Shown here: one piece after another, positions 1-8,306 of the stretch
Layout of the letters: every line of letters begins with the position of its first letter
Numbering within the stretch: the first letter of the stretch is position 1
DNA from: Strigamia acuminata
Taxonomy: Eukaryota; Arthropoda; Chilopoda; Geophilomorpha; Linotaeniidae
Length of the DNA: 60,000 nt
Direction of reading: 5' to 3'
Assembly: GCA_949358305.1 (NCBI GenBank)
Contig: OX442315.1
Span: 12,056,427-12,116,426, forward strand
The notes under the pieces: model-generated
What the model was told of the DNA's origin: nothing
Seen by the model: the letters and a program-made list of their open reading frames with translations, nothing else
Databases searched by the model: none
Translations under genes and position numbers: made by a program

Positions 1-23
1 GATGTCCACATTTGAAGGCGACG
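1..23. repeat. left flank of the Maverick insertion
   Basis: Bases 1-18 (gatgtccacatttgaagg) recur at 21996-22013, and the right flank (17255-17365) resembles the bases that follow that copy. The pre-insertion locus was therefore a copy of a dispersed repeat, and the 22.0-kb copy shows the unoccupied site. Bases 18-23 are the left target duplication. Confidence 0.8.
18..23. repeat. 6-bp target site duplication, left
   Basis: gcgacg directly precedes the left terminal inverted repeat, and the same six bases directly follow the right one at 17249-17254. Six-base duplications are the known signature of Maverick/Polinton integration. Confidence 0.9.
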
Positions 24-159
24 TGTTGTTGTAGGAATGGTTCGATTGGATCAAGGATTAAATGGGCAATCCATGATTTCTGCTCAAAAATTACAAAAGG
101 GTAAAATGAGGAAGTGGTTCGAGGGTGGGAGAATGGGGATGTTTAGGTTAGGTTAGGTT
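24..159 (+). repeat. Maverick left terminal inverted repeat
   Basis: Starts tgttgttgtaggaatgg. It is the reverse complement of 17113-17248 with mismatches seen only at 138 and 156. The inner edge is a run of TTAGG-like units, after which the two ends diverge. Confidence 0.9.
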
Positions 160-790
160 TAGGTTAGCCAGCATTGTTGTAGTACAAGAGTAGATATGTG
201 AATACGCATTTAATGTGCAATTCTTGATTTTATCCTCAAGGAGGAATTTAAAGGTATGAAGGAGGACCCGAGGCAAGGCCATGGGTGAGTGAATTAAATT
301 ATTCTGCTCTTTGAATTAAAAGGAAGTAGGTCATTGAACTACACTTGCTTCTATCACAGCTGGTTTTTGGACAGTTACATTTTGTTGCGAGGGAAGATGG
401 ATGAATGTCGTGTGTTGGTAAAATCCCATCAAACGTAAAACCATTTTTAGGAAAGTGGGGGATAATAAAAAGTGAAAGTGAGGGTAAATTGTATGGACTT
501 CCTACGGCAGTGGGCATTGTTTGACATTGTTTAAAATGGTCTGGGGGCATTGGAAGTGGGGGTTAGAACAAAATTAAAAGTGGGGGTAATTTTAAACGAT
601 TCGTCTCGAGATGGTGAGTCGAATGCTATATCACACGTATGGGACAGAGTTCGATCTTGCCGTCAGGGTGTTTGATCACATGTTGGATCTGCAGTTGGTG
701 AAATTTTGGCTGTGTCCAACACGCTTCGCTTTATTTTCTATGTTCCACGCTTCGCTTTATTTTCTATGTTCCACGCTTCTTTGTTCTCTT
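160..790. other. Maverick left subterminal region, no gene seen
   Basis: No convincing gene. Short ORFs here lack family features. Bases 719-778 hold a two-to-three-copy direct repeat of a unit containing cacgcttcgctttattttct. There is no obvious counterpart at the right end, so part of this stretch may be a later insertion. Confidence 0.5.
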
Positions 791-1741
791 ACTTATGCAT
801 TTACATTTGCATTTATTTCTTATTTCATGTTTTCTGCATTTATATTTGCAATTTAACATTTAATCAATTTTCTGAAAAAATAAAAAGATTTTTTAATAAA
901 ACAGTCAATTAAAGAAAAATGTTTAATAGAAAATGTAAAAAATGTAATTCAATTCATTTTAAATAAATGTATTAAATCATTTTAAATAAAAAGAATTAAA
1001 TTAATTTGAATTTAAAATTCTTTTAATACATTTAAAAAATTACAAATTATCACCGGCTGAAAAACAAGGAACAAAGAACAAGGAAGTAGGTCGACGAGGC
1101 AAACCAGTTCTTTGTAAATGAATTGAATAAATGTATTAAATGTAATAAATGTATTAAATTAAATTATTTCTTATTTTATGTTTCCTGCTTCTATATTTGC
1201 AATTTAACATTAAATCAATTTAACATTGAAACAATTTTAAATAACAATTTTAAATTTAAAAAAAAAAAGTCAATATTGAAAAAAATGTAAAATATGTAAT
1301 TCAATTCATTTCAAATAAATGTATTAAATAATTTTAAATAAAAAAGAATTAAATTCAATTTAATTTAATACATTTAATACATTTAATACATTTAATACAT
1401 TTATTCAATTCATTTACAAAGAACTGGTTTTGCCTCGTCAACCTACTTCCTTGTTCTTTGTTCCTTGTTTTTTTCAGCCGGTGATAATTTGTAATTTTTT
1501 AAATGTATTAAAAGAATTTTAAATTCAAATTAATTTAATTCTTTTTATTTAAAATGATTTAATACATTTATTTAAAATGAATTGAATTACATTTTTTACA
1601 TTTTCTATTAAACATTTTTCTTTAATTGACTGTTTTATTAAAAAATCTTTTTATTTTCAGAAAATTGTTTAAATGTTAAATTGCAAATATAAATGCAGAA
1701 AACATGAAATAAGAAATAAATGCAAATATAAATGCATAAGT
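791..1741. repeat. large AT-rich inverted repeat (palindrome) in the Maverick left end
   Basis: The arm at about 791-1160 is the reverse complement of about 1375-1741 with few differences, leaving a spacer of about 210 bp. Both arms hold the same landmarks: a cluster ending caaggaacaaagaacaagga, the block gaggcaaaccagttctttg, and a tract reading aatttaacatttaatcaatt. A single strand could fold into a hairpin with a stem of about 370 bp. It could be a nested foldback element or an expanded subterminal repeat. Confidence 0.85.
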
Positions 1742-2131
1742 GAAAAAATGGCAAACAGTCGAATGAAAATATTTTTTCCTCACCAGCAATTAAATTTCCC
1801 CCGAAGGCTTTTACTCTTTAAAAACAAAAATAACCTTTAGAGATTTTTTTTTTTAAATGTGGTCAGTAAAAAATACAGGTTTTCAAAGTGACTCAACCAG
1901 AAATAAATGAATAATAAATTGTAAAAGAAAAATAATTTTATTCAGCTTTTAATTAAAAGGTCTTTTACACATTTTTATTTGTTTTTCATTTTTTTTTTTT
2001 TTTTTTTTACATTGACAAACGAGTTAGCAGAACAGGGGGGGCACTGCAATGATTGCATGCGTCACAATTAAACAAGACACTGTTAAATGAATGGCGTAAG
2101 AATGCTCTAGTATGTTCATAAAACTCCATTT
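1742..2131. other. intergenic, homopolymer-rich
   Basis: AT-rich spacer with a T-run near 1989-2010. No ORF or RNA gene recognised. Confidence 0.5.
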
Positions 2132-2425
2132 TTATAAACATTCCTCCTCTTCATCAAAAAAATCTATATCCTTAATTTTCTTGCCCGGAATAATTTGATA
2201 CAACTGCTTTATGTGTACTCTTGTTTCTGAGTTGAGAGAATCATGTATTATTCTTGCTCTTCTTCTTATTATTTTGCTTAGTTCAGGAAATTGTCCATCA
2301 ATGCGAAATACAAATGCAAAATTATTTATATCTGTAATTTCAGCCCCCCATCTACTTATAAGTTCAAAGATTATTTGCAGTAATATTTTCTCACTTTTTT
2401 CATAAGTTGCACAAAAAAATTCCAT
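2132..2425 (-). CDS. Maverick small hypothetical protein (97 aa)
   Basis: The family is not recognised. The protein has an amphipathic N-terminal half (about residues 8-30, rich in I, L and F), a basic stretch at about 53-60 (RRRAR) and an acidic C-terminus (DFFDEEEE). It has normal amino-acid diversity in an otherwise low-complexity AT-rich region, which argues for real coding. It is the leftmost member of the leftward gene block. The overlapping plus-strand ORF has a less protein-like composition and is taken as its shadow. Confidence 0.5.
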   Translation of the reverse strand: MEFFCATYEKSEKILLQIIFELISRWGAEITDINNFAFVFRIDGQFPELSKIIRRRARIIHDSLNSETRVHIKQLYQIIPGKKIKDIDFFDEEEECL

Positions 2426-2831
2426 GTTATTCAGCTGAGAAATAATTTATTTTTAATTGAAAATTTAATTAAAATGATGTTTACATACTATATTTTTAAT
2501 TTATTTTTAATTGAAAATTTAATTAAAAGCAATTTTATTTATATTTTTAAAAATTTATTTATTTATTATGCATTGCCGGATGAGTCACGCTGCTTTAATA
2601 TAATTACATGGTCACGTGTTTTGAATTAAATCAGGTGTTTATTCATATATTCATTTTTTATTTCCAGATTTAATATGTGAAATATAATTCGTAATTACAC
2701 CCAATTAATCGAAAGACTATTTCTTTATTAAGAGTAAAACAGTAAAATTAACAATATAACTATTATTTTAAAAACTTGTAATAATTAATTAATTAATTAA
2801 TTACATAATGTTGCATTATATATAATAGCAT
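2426..2831. other. intergenic AT-rich spacer
   Basis: Contains short duplicated tracts (aatttatttttaattgaaa occurs twice, near 2445 and 2499) and a taat repeat around 2783-2802. No gene seen. Confidence 0.5.
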
Positions 2832-3233
2832 TTAGCCAAATAAATGGGTTATTTCAGCCAATTCCTGGATTTCGGCAATAGTTACATTGTCATGTACGTA
2901 TTTGACGTTTTCGATATTCTCACTGGAAAATCTTCCAAGTTTTTCCAGCAGGGTTTGGATTTTAATCTGAAATGCCGGTCGCCACAAAAGTAACGAATCA
3001 GTTCTCTCTTCAATTGAGCCGCCATAATGGACCAATAAAAATAAGGATAAATGTTTCAAAATGACCTTCCTTTCGTCGGTGGTTTTACTCTGTTGGAGTT
3101 CAAAAAGATACATTTTAATTCTTTTCTTTTTCAGGTTGTATGTAATAGAGAAATGTTGCTTTTTTATATATAGAAAATTTTTGTTACGGTTATATTTTTG
3201 ATTTGACACGGACTGGAATACACACCCGTACAT
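2832..3233 (-). CDS. Maverick small hypothetical protein (up to 133 aa)
   Basis: The family is not recognised. The first 40 residues are rich in N, Y and K and may be untranslated. An internal Met (residue 41, starting MYLFELQQ) is an equally good start and would leave about 93 aa with a helical, Leu-rich centre containing HLSLFLLVHYGG. It lies 116 bases downstream of the protease-like gene on the same strand, so the two may share a transcript. Its role is unknown. Confidence 0.5.
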   Translation of the reverse strand: MYGCVFQSVSNQKYNRNKNFLYIKKQHFSITYNLKKKRIKMYLFELQQSKTTDERKVILKHLSLFLLVHYGGSIEERTDSLLLWRPAFQIKIQTLLEKLGRFSSENIENVKYVHDNVTIAEIQELAEITHLFG

Positions 3234-3349
3234 GTTTACACTCTCCCCGGCATGATTTCGTGCGAATCTTCGTTAATTTCAAAATTAGATTTGTTTTAAT
3301 TTCTTAAATTATTTCACGTTTTTGTTAAAAAACAGATATTGGGTTTACT

Positions 3350-3769
3350 TTACAACAACTCCAGATTATTCATTCCTCGGATGATTTTAATGATTGTATT
3401 CTGCCTGAGGTTAAGATTGGCTGCTAAATAGAGCGCAAAGAGGCAAAACATCCCGCAAGAATCCTCTTTTGTCAACGAATACACTTCTTTTGTAGCATAA
3501 TCTAGGATAACGTCTCTTCCGACAAAATCAATGATCTCTTTAGGTGGAACGTTTCCCAAATTATCAAAGTAAATACCTCTGTCATTGCAAAGATACAAGC
3601 TTACCCAATGTGTACCGCCACCCGCCGATGGGTCTAAATTGATGACGAAGCTTTCATTCTTGCTCCGGTGATTCGCAAGCGGTTTCAGGCAATCGATGGG
3701 CAACACGTTGTTGAAGTGGGCGATACGTAGTTTGTTCTTTGCCCAGTTGTAAATTTCCACGTTATTCAT
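3350..3769 (-). CDS. PRO: adenain-like cysteine protease homologue (Maverick PRO), divergent copy
   Basis: 139 aa with the adenovirus-protease layout: His in GGTHWVSLYL (about residues 52-61), Asp in YFDNLG (about 69-74) and the nucleophile Cys in EDSCGMFCLF (about 105-114). In adenain a Gln seven residues before the Cys forms the oxyanion hole; here that position is Ser and no Gln is nearby, so activity may be altered or lost. Maverick proteases are thought to process capsid proteins. The start overlaps the integrase stop by 4 nt (3766-3769), which suggests a shared leftward transcript. A second, more canonical protease lies at 10284-10625. Confidence 0.8.
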   Translation of the reverse strand: MNNVEIYNWAKNKLRIAHFNNVLPIDCLKPLANHRSKNESFVINLDPSAGGGTHWVSLYLCNDRGIYFDNLGNVPPKEIIDFVGRDVILDYATKEVYSLTKEDSCGMFCLFALYLAANLNLRQNTIIKIIRGMNNLELL

Positions 3770-4719
3770 TTTTTAATATCGACGAGTTTATCGACCCATG
3801 AATTATGCTTCTGATCGTAGCCGACCCATTTCACTAGGTACTTCCATGATCCATCGCTGTTTTTCTTTTTTCTAATGACCTTTTCTATCAAATAAGGATC
3901 ATCTACCCCGGTTTCAGTCTTTTGGAGTTCTTCACGGTAAAAGGAACCTTCGATCGATTCTCCCAGACTGTCTTTCAATTTGAAAATTGGAGGTTCGTAC
4001 GACGTGTCCACTTTATCAATTGTAAAGATTTCATTAGTCCAATTTTGCAAAAACCCTTTGTCAAATATGGATTTGGATTTGGAAATACGCACTCGGTCAC
4101 CAACTTTGAATTTAGGCTTGGACGTTGCCGGTTCGGGAAGTAATTTTAGTCTGAGCGCCTTTTCATGTTTGGGAGCCACATCTTTGGGTTTCATGTTGGT
4201 CGTACGATGAACCGAAGAGTTATAACGGGTCATCAATTGGGGTAAGATAGTAATCCAATTCCTCGAACCTTTCAAAGTAAAATGCCTGTACATGCGCTCT
4301 TTGAGTGTACGGTTGAACCGCTCAACCATGCTCGCTTTCAACGGCGAGTGTGTGGAAAAATGGTTGATGTTGAACTTTTTGACCAGTGCCTTGAAATGGG
4401 AATTGTAGAATTCTTTCCCCCAATCGGATGCCATGTTGACCGGCCCCTTATTCCCCGCTTTGACGAGCACCTTTTCAAATGCAGCGGTTACGTCTTTGCC
4501 AGTCTTTGATTTGATGGGAACCGCATACGCATATTTAGAGAACGCATCTATAACCGTTAATAAGTATTTATAACCTTTGTTTACACGGGAAAAAGGTATC
4601 AATTCGACTAAATCGATCTGCCATAAGTCGTTGATTGCAAAAGATACGACCGGACGTCTGACGTAATGCCTACGTGCCGGCTTATGTAATTCAGATACCA
4701 GTTGTTCTATGTCGGGCAT
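3766..4719 (-). CDS. INT: Maverick integrase (RVE family) with C-terminal chromodomain
   Basis: 317 aa. The catalytic triad is visible as D36 (LWQIDLVEL), D99 (NMASDWGKEFYN) and E133 (KASMVERFNRTLK), the DDE layout of retroviral-type integrases. A chromodomain lies at about 272-317 (YLIEKVIRKK, YLVKWVGYD, NSWV). The enzyme joins element ends to target DNA and would create the 6-bp duplication seen here; the chromodomain may steer it to histone marks (known for chromo-integrases). No HHCC zinc-binding domain precedes the core. The start follows an 18-base A-run on the coding strand with an in-frame stop just upstream (4753-4755), so ATG 4719 is the only available start. It overlaps the PLA2 ORF by 13 nt. 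Confidence 0.93.
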   Translation of the reverse strand: MPDIEQLVSELHKPARRHYVRRPVVSFAINDLWQIDLVELIPFSRVNKGYKYLLTVIDAFSKYAYAVPIKSKTGKDVTAAFEKVLVKAGNKGPVNMASDWGKEFYNSHFKALVKKFNINHFSTHSPLKASMVERFNRTLKERMYRHFTLKGSRNWITILPQLMTRYNSSVHRTTNMKPKDVAPKHEKALRLKLLPEPATSKPKFKVGDRVRISKSKSIFDKGFLQNWTNEIFTIDKVDTSYEPPIFKLKDSLGESIEGSFYREELQKTETGVDDPYLIEKVIRKKKNSDGSWKYLVKWVGYDQKHNSWVDKLVDIKK

Positions 4720-5120
4720 TTTTTTTTTTTTTTTTTTAGTCCCATTCCCAGTTTAAGTTTGGTATTGAACGTTGCTTTGATTGCTTTGGCGGCTAATTTT
4801 GTGCTTAAACTGACTGTTGGATCGGAGATGATTAAAACGCACGCTTCGACCAACTTTCTGTCTGCTTCGTGTCTGGCTTCTAAATTCTCATTTATGTAAG
4901 CAATGTCGTGCAGTTTGCACGCTTCATCCAATGGGTTTATGCCTTTATCACCTCTTGTTAGACGTTTATCTAATTTTGTGCCCGGGCCGCAATAGTTGTA
5001 CCCGGGGATATGCATTTCTACCGGTAATTTATTGATTAGTTTATTCAAAAGTCCTTTTCCGGTTGCTGGAGATTTTTTTTTTTTATGAACTGATATTTCA
5101 AGGTCCCGCATGCCAAGCAT
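4707..5120 (-). CDS. parvovirus-type phospholipase A2 domain protein
   Basis: 137 aa ORF. The Ca-binding loop YCGPGT (residues 43-48) and catalytic HD pair in KLHDIAY (H71, D72) match the phospholipase A2 fold of parvovirus VP1 and of Maverick proteins. In parvoviruses this activity lets particles escape endosomes; the role in Mavericks is not established. The C-terminus is a lysine run from an A-tract. The nominal start (MLGMRD) lies inside an overlapping zinc-ribbon ORF in another frame. The two frames meet at a 12-A run, so the N-terminus is uncertain: the protein may be fused to the ribbon by slippage, or the ORF may be split by an indel or sequencing error. Confidence 0.8.
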   Translation of the reverse strand: MLGMRDLEISVHKKKKSPATGKGLLNKLINKLPVEMHIPGYNYCGPGTKLDKRLTRGDKGINPLDEACKLHDIAYINENLEARHEADRKLVEACVLIISDPTVSLSTKLAAKAIKATFNTKLKLGMGLKKKKKKCPT

Positions 5121-5209
5121 TTGCCTCTTTTGTAGGCTCTGTTATTCTTAGTGACACCCATTTCCAACGTGCCGGTAGGAGTAGACTTTTTGCATTTAAC
5201 GCAAAACAT
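5045..5209 (-). CDS. zinc-ribbon ORF overlapping the PLA2 frame (54 aa)
   Basis: This short ORF starts at ATG 5209 and has two CxxC pairs (CVKC at residues 3-6, CLAC at 31-34), like the small DUF5679-type zinc ribbons found in viruses. In related Maverick-type proteins such a ribbon is known to me as the N-terminal part of PLA2 proteins. Here its frame stops at 5045-5047, inside the PLA2 coding region, after passing the A12 run. This suggests either a one-base change in the homopolymer or programmed -1 slippage. It is divergent from the ATPase gene, with 36 bases between the starts. Confidence 0.6.
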   Translation of the reverse strand: MFCVKCKKSTPTGTLEMGVTKNNRAYKRGKCLACGTLKYQFIKKKNLQQPEKDF

Positions 5210-5245
5210 GTTTGTCTTCTTTTTTTTATTACGGGAATATAAAAA
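5210..5245. promoter_or_regulatory. 36-bp divergent start region
   Basis: The only gap between the leftward block (ribbon/PLA2, integrase, protease) and the rightward virion block (ATPase onward). It must hold or adjoin both 5' ends. It is T/A-rich (cttcttttttttattacggg). No specific promoter motif is asserted. Confidence 0.35.
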
Positions 5246-5923
5246 ATGAATGTCATAAATTTTGACACGGGGCGTTTGGACAAATGTGATAAGTCAATTT
5301 TGCCGAAAAACATAAGATGCATCATGTGTGGTCCGGCTGAATGTGGGAAAACGAATCTGTTGCTAAACTTCCTGCACTGGTTACGATTTGACAAGCTGAT
5401 GGTGTTTTCTAAAACTTTATTTCAACCAAAATACGAGCGGTTAAGAGAGTTGTTCGAGGATCTAGAATCGGAATTGGGCGAACAGGTAGCTCATTTCTTC
5501 CCGAGCAACGAAGATGTGCCGTCTCCCGAACAACTTTTTGATAAAACTGTGAACAAGTCTATTTTTGTGTTTGACGATGTGATGACCGACAAGCAACATA
5601 ATATTGAGAAATATTTTGCCCAGGGTCGACATAGTAACGTGGATTCTTTTTACTTGTGTCAGACTTATAGCCGGATCCCAAAACAGGTGATAAGAGACAA
5701 TGCTAATTTAATAATCATGTTCAGACAAGACGAAAGAAACATGAAACACGTTTTTGACAACCATGTTGGAACGGACATGACGTACGTTCGATTCAGAGAC
5801 ATGTGTAAGTCGTGTTGGGACGATGATACGTTTGGCTTTCTCACGATAGACAAGACCAAGTCTATGTCGAGCGGGAGATATAAAAATAAATTTTCCCCAT
5901 TTTTAAAAAATGAACATGAATAA
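5246..5923 (+). CDS. ATP: A32/FtsK-HerA-type genome packaging ATPase
   Basis: 225 aa. Walker A is GPAECGKT (residues 29-36). Walker B is SIFVFDDV (105-112), followed by a polar sensor-like Q139 in LCQTYSRIP. This is the compact FtsK/HerA-like ATPase that pumps DNA into capsids in Mavericks, virophages and poxvirus-like viruses (A32 family). It is the first gene of the rightward block. Its last 14 bases overlap the next ORF, consistent with co-expression of virion genes. Confidence 0.92.
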   Translation: MNVINFDTGRLDKCDKSILPKNIRCIMCGPAECGKTNLLLNFLHWLRFDKLMVFSKTLFQPKYERLRELFEDLESELGEQVAHFFPSNEDVPSPEQLFDKTVNKSIFVFDDVMTDKQHNIEKYFAQGRHSNVDSFYLCQTYSRIPKQVIRDNANLIIMFRQDERNMKHVFDNHVGTDMTYVRFRDMCKSCWDDDTFGFLTIDKTKSMSSGRYKNKFSPFLKNEHE

Positions 5924-7133
5924 ACAGCAGCGTGGAAATTACGAGAAATTAAAACAGAGCTTGAAAAAAAAGTTTCTGCAAGATAAGTTAAACAGAGGAT
6001 CCGAAGATGAAGCGCTCGGTGCATTCTTCAAACCGGTAACTGCTGCATTGCATAGCCTGCCGCAGCAGCAGCAGCAACTATCTCCACCCCTTGCTCTACC
6101 ACCTACGACTTTCAAATCCTCACCTTCCACTCACATTAAAAGAGAGTTGTCATCTTTCACACCCATTACAAGTAAGTCCAATAATTTAAAGTACGAAATG
6201 GATCTAGAATCACCGCTCTTACCTTGGGAAAGTTCATCCTTAAAAAGGCAGTTCAGTCGCCAAAGTTTGTCCTCAAGTAAAATTGAAACTCCTCGACTTA
6301 AGTTTGGCCGGGATGATGGGAATGAAGAGGAAAATGTTTCATTTCAAAGAGAGGGAGAGACGAGCCTCGTAGAAGATGATGATGATGATGATGATTGGCA
6401 ATTTGCTCATGTGCTTCCAAATATAAAATATCAACGCGACATAAGAAAAAGTCTCGAATTAAAAATGACGGACAAAGAATCGGAAAACGCAGTACAGCAA
6501 GAGTTCTTGAAATATTACGCCGAAAATGCGGCTCATTTAGATACGGTGTTTGGAATTAGATATGACCCGTATGATTCAAAATTTAAAATAGGAGTCGAAG
6601 AAGTTAAATTCTTTCCAACTCATATACTTGTGAAAAACGTAAAGTATCCACGAACTCCAACATTAATGCATCTCCTCATGCAAAAACTTCCACCGATTGA
6701 AGGAACTATGACAGACCAAAATTTTGTGGATTACGGCAGGATTCTCATTTCTAGTCAAGGGTTATTTAAAAAGAACAATTCGGCAACTAATATGCCAAAG
6801 TCTAGTAAAGGAGAAAAGTATATGACAGTGGTTAAACGAATTTGGGAACTGTATAAAAATCGTCCAAAGACAACATCCCAAGCTGGCAAGAACACACCCC
6901 AAGCTGGCAAAGGTGTCACGAAAACGTTTCGGCCGCACAACTCCGTAGACTACAAGTATTACAATAACCCGGACGAATTAATAGACAGGCTGCGATTGTT
7001 GCATGCATCACGGGATGCTGGAAACCAGTCTCACGACAATGAAATTGTAGAAATACTTATGGAACTAAAAGAGGAAAGAGTCCTCGATAAAACCAAGTTT
7101 GAAAACATGCGGAAGAAAATTCTCGCAAATTAA
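5910..7133 (+). CDS. conserved Maverick protein of unknown function (407 aa)
   Basis: N-terminus basic and Q/P-rich (QQQQQ at about 50) with a low-complexity linker and an Asp run at about 157-163. The C-terminal half looks globular: a segment around YAENAAHLDTVFGIRYDPYD (about 200-220) and a terminal helical block around DELIDRLRLLHASRDAGNQS. I recognise this C-terminal pattern from uncharacterised Maverick proteins of invertebrates but know of no function. Its place between packaging ATPase and minor capsid protein suggests a virion or assembly role (inference). There is a tandem pair of QAGKNTPQAGK-like units at about 327-336. Confidence 0.75.
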   Translation: MNMNKQQRGNYEKLKQSLKKKFLQDKLNRGSEDEALGAFFKPVTAALHSLPQQQQQLSPPLALPPTTFKSSPSTHIKRELSSFTPITSKSNNLKYEMDLESPLLPWESSSLKRQFSRQSLSSSKIETPRLKFGRDDGNEEENVSFQREGETSLVEDDDDDDDWQFAHVLPNIKYQRDIRKSLELKMTDKESENAVQQEFLKYYAENAAHLDTVFGIRYDPYDSKFKIGVEEVKFFPTHILVKNVKYPRTPTLMHLLMQKLPPIEGTMTDQNFVDYGRILISSQGLFKKNNSATNMPKSSKGEKYMTVVKRIWELYKNRPKTTSQAGKNTPQAGKGVTKTFRPHNSVDYKYYNNPDELIDRLRLLHASRDAGNQSHDNEIVEILMELKEERVLDKTKFENMRKKILAN

Positions 7134-7150
7134 AAAAAGTAATAATAATC

Positions 7151-7915
7151 GTGATTACCATGTCTATCGTACTAAGCAGTACGAAATCGGATTTCCTCAC
7201 TACTTTTAGCTCACCTTTAATTTTGGGTGACGACGAATACGAATTGGGATTAGTGAGCCTCGAGACATTTTACACGATGCCAAATATAACCGAGGACAAC
7301 AACGTGTTCAAATACTACACCATTGAAGTAGATGTGAACGTCCCCGCTCGTATTATAGGTACGCTCAACTACGACATCATCGTTCCCGTGGGTTGTTACG
7401 AACTTGCCGACATTATCTCGTACATACATACCGAAATGAAATCCAGAGGACACTGGAATATGAAAGACGACGCACCTTTCATCGACATCGTGGCCAATTA
7501 TAATACTCTGTCCACGACATTAGTGATTAGCGATGCCAGTTACGGGGCCAATTTTTCGGAAAATAGAAGTATGGCTAAATTATTCGGTCTCAAAACAAAG
7601 AAATACGGTGTAGGTAGAAGCGAATCCATTAATCCGGTGAACATTTTTCACATTAACACTATCCTGGTCCATTGTGATCTTATTACCGACTCTTATAAAA
7701 ACGGGAAGACGGCTCCGATCATATACGCATTTTTTCCTAATGTCCCGCCAGGCTTCAAAATAGTAGAAATGCCGTATAACATAGTTTACTTGCCGGTGAA
7801 AAATCAATCTAAAATACACGAAGTCAGGATCTGGTTGACCGATCAAGACAATAAACCACTGAATCTGAGAGGAGAAATTTTTACTACACGTTTACACTTA
7901 CGAAAAATAAATTAA
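7151..7915 (+). CDS. minor capsid protein (penton, single jelly roll)
   Basis: 254 aa. The N-terminus (STKSDFL...SPLILGDDEYELGL), the PVGCYELADI segment and the C-terminal block (NVPPGFKIVEMPYN, YLPVKNQSKI, LNLRGE, TRLHLRKIN) match the pattern of Maverick minor capsid proteins, predicted to form the pentons at capsid vertices. The ORF begins MITMS; the second Met (codon 4) is an equally likely start. It lies 17 bases after the 407-aa gene and upstream of the major capsid gene, as in other Mavericks. Confidence 0.85.
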   Translation: MITMSIVLSSTKSDFLTTFSSPLILGDDEYELGLVSLETFYTMPNITEDNNVFKYYTIEVDVNVPARIIGTLNYDIIVPVGCYELADIISYIHTEMKSRGHWNMKDDAPFIDIVANYNTLSTTLVISDASYGANFSENRSMAKLFGLKTKKYGVGRSESINPVNIFHINTILVHCDLITDSYKNGKTAPIIYAFFPNVPPGFKIVEMPYNIVYLPVKNQSKIHEVRIWLTDQDNKPLNLRGEIFTTRLHLRKIN

Positions 7916-7932
7916 AGCGTAATTAAAAAAAC

Positions 7933-8094
7933 ATGCCGTTAATTTTTAATAAGAACGTAACGGCAAGTAATACCCCCAGCACCAGCTCCAACACTGCCAC
8001 TGTCAAGACACCCTCATCGATTAGAGGTGGAAATATAAAAATTATAAAGTCTTCGATACGGCCAGATAATCGAGAATATATAAATTCTTTTTAA
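7933..8094 (+). CDS. small conserved-type Maverick ORF (53 aa)
   Basis: It starts MPLIFNKNV, has a Ser/Thr/Asn-rich middle, and ends around RPDNREYINSF. A short protein at this place, with an F-N-K start and a terminal motif near 'x-PENRxFLxS', is familiar from other invertebrate Mavericks. Its function is unknown. It lies 17 bases after the minor capsid stop, and the downstream repeat array starts right after its stop codon. Confidence 0.5.
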   Translation: MPLIFNKNVTASNTPSTSSNTATVKTPSSIRGGNIKIIKSSIRPDNREYINSF

Positions 8095-8306
8095 AAAAAT
8101 ATATATTAAGTAATTAATTAAGTACCGTAATTCTTTTAAAAAAAAATATATATTAAGTAATTAATTAAGTAATTCTTTTTAAAAATATATATATATTAAG
8201 TAATTAATTAAGTAATTCTTTTTAAAAAAATATATATATTAAGTAATTAATTAAGTAATTCTTTTTAAAAAATATATATATATTAAGTAATTAAAAAATA
8301 GCGACG
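8095..8306 (+). repeat. tandem array upstream of the major capsid gene
   Basis: About five copies of a 40-48 bp unit built from taagtaattaattaagtaa plus a tttttaaaaaatatatat tract. It fills the whole gap between the 53-aa ORF and the capsid start. It may act as a spacer, promoter or transcript-end region, or be plain slippage expansion. The last unit ends 12 bases before the MCP ATG. Confidence 0.85.
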
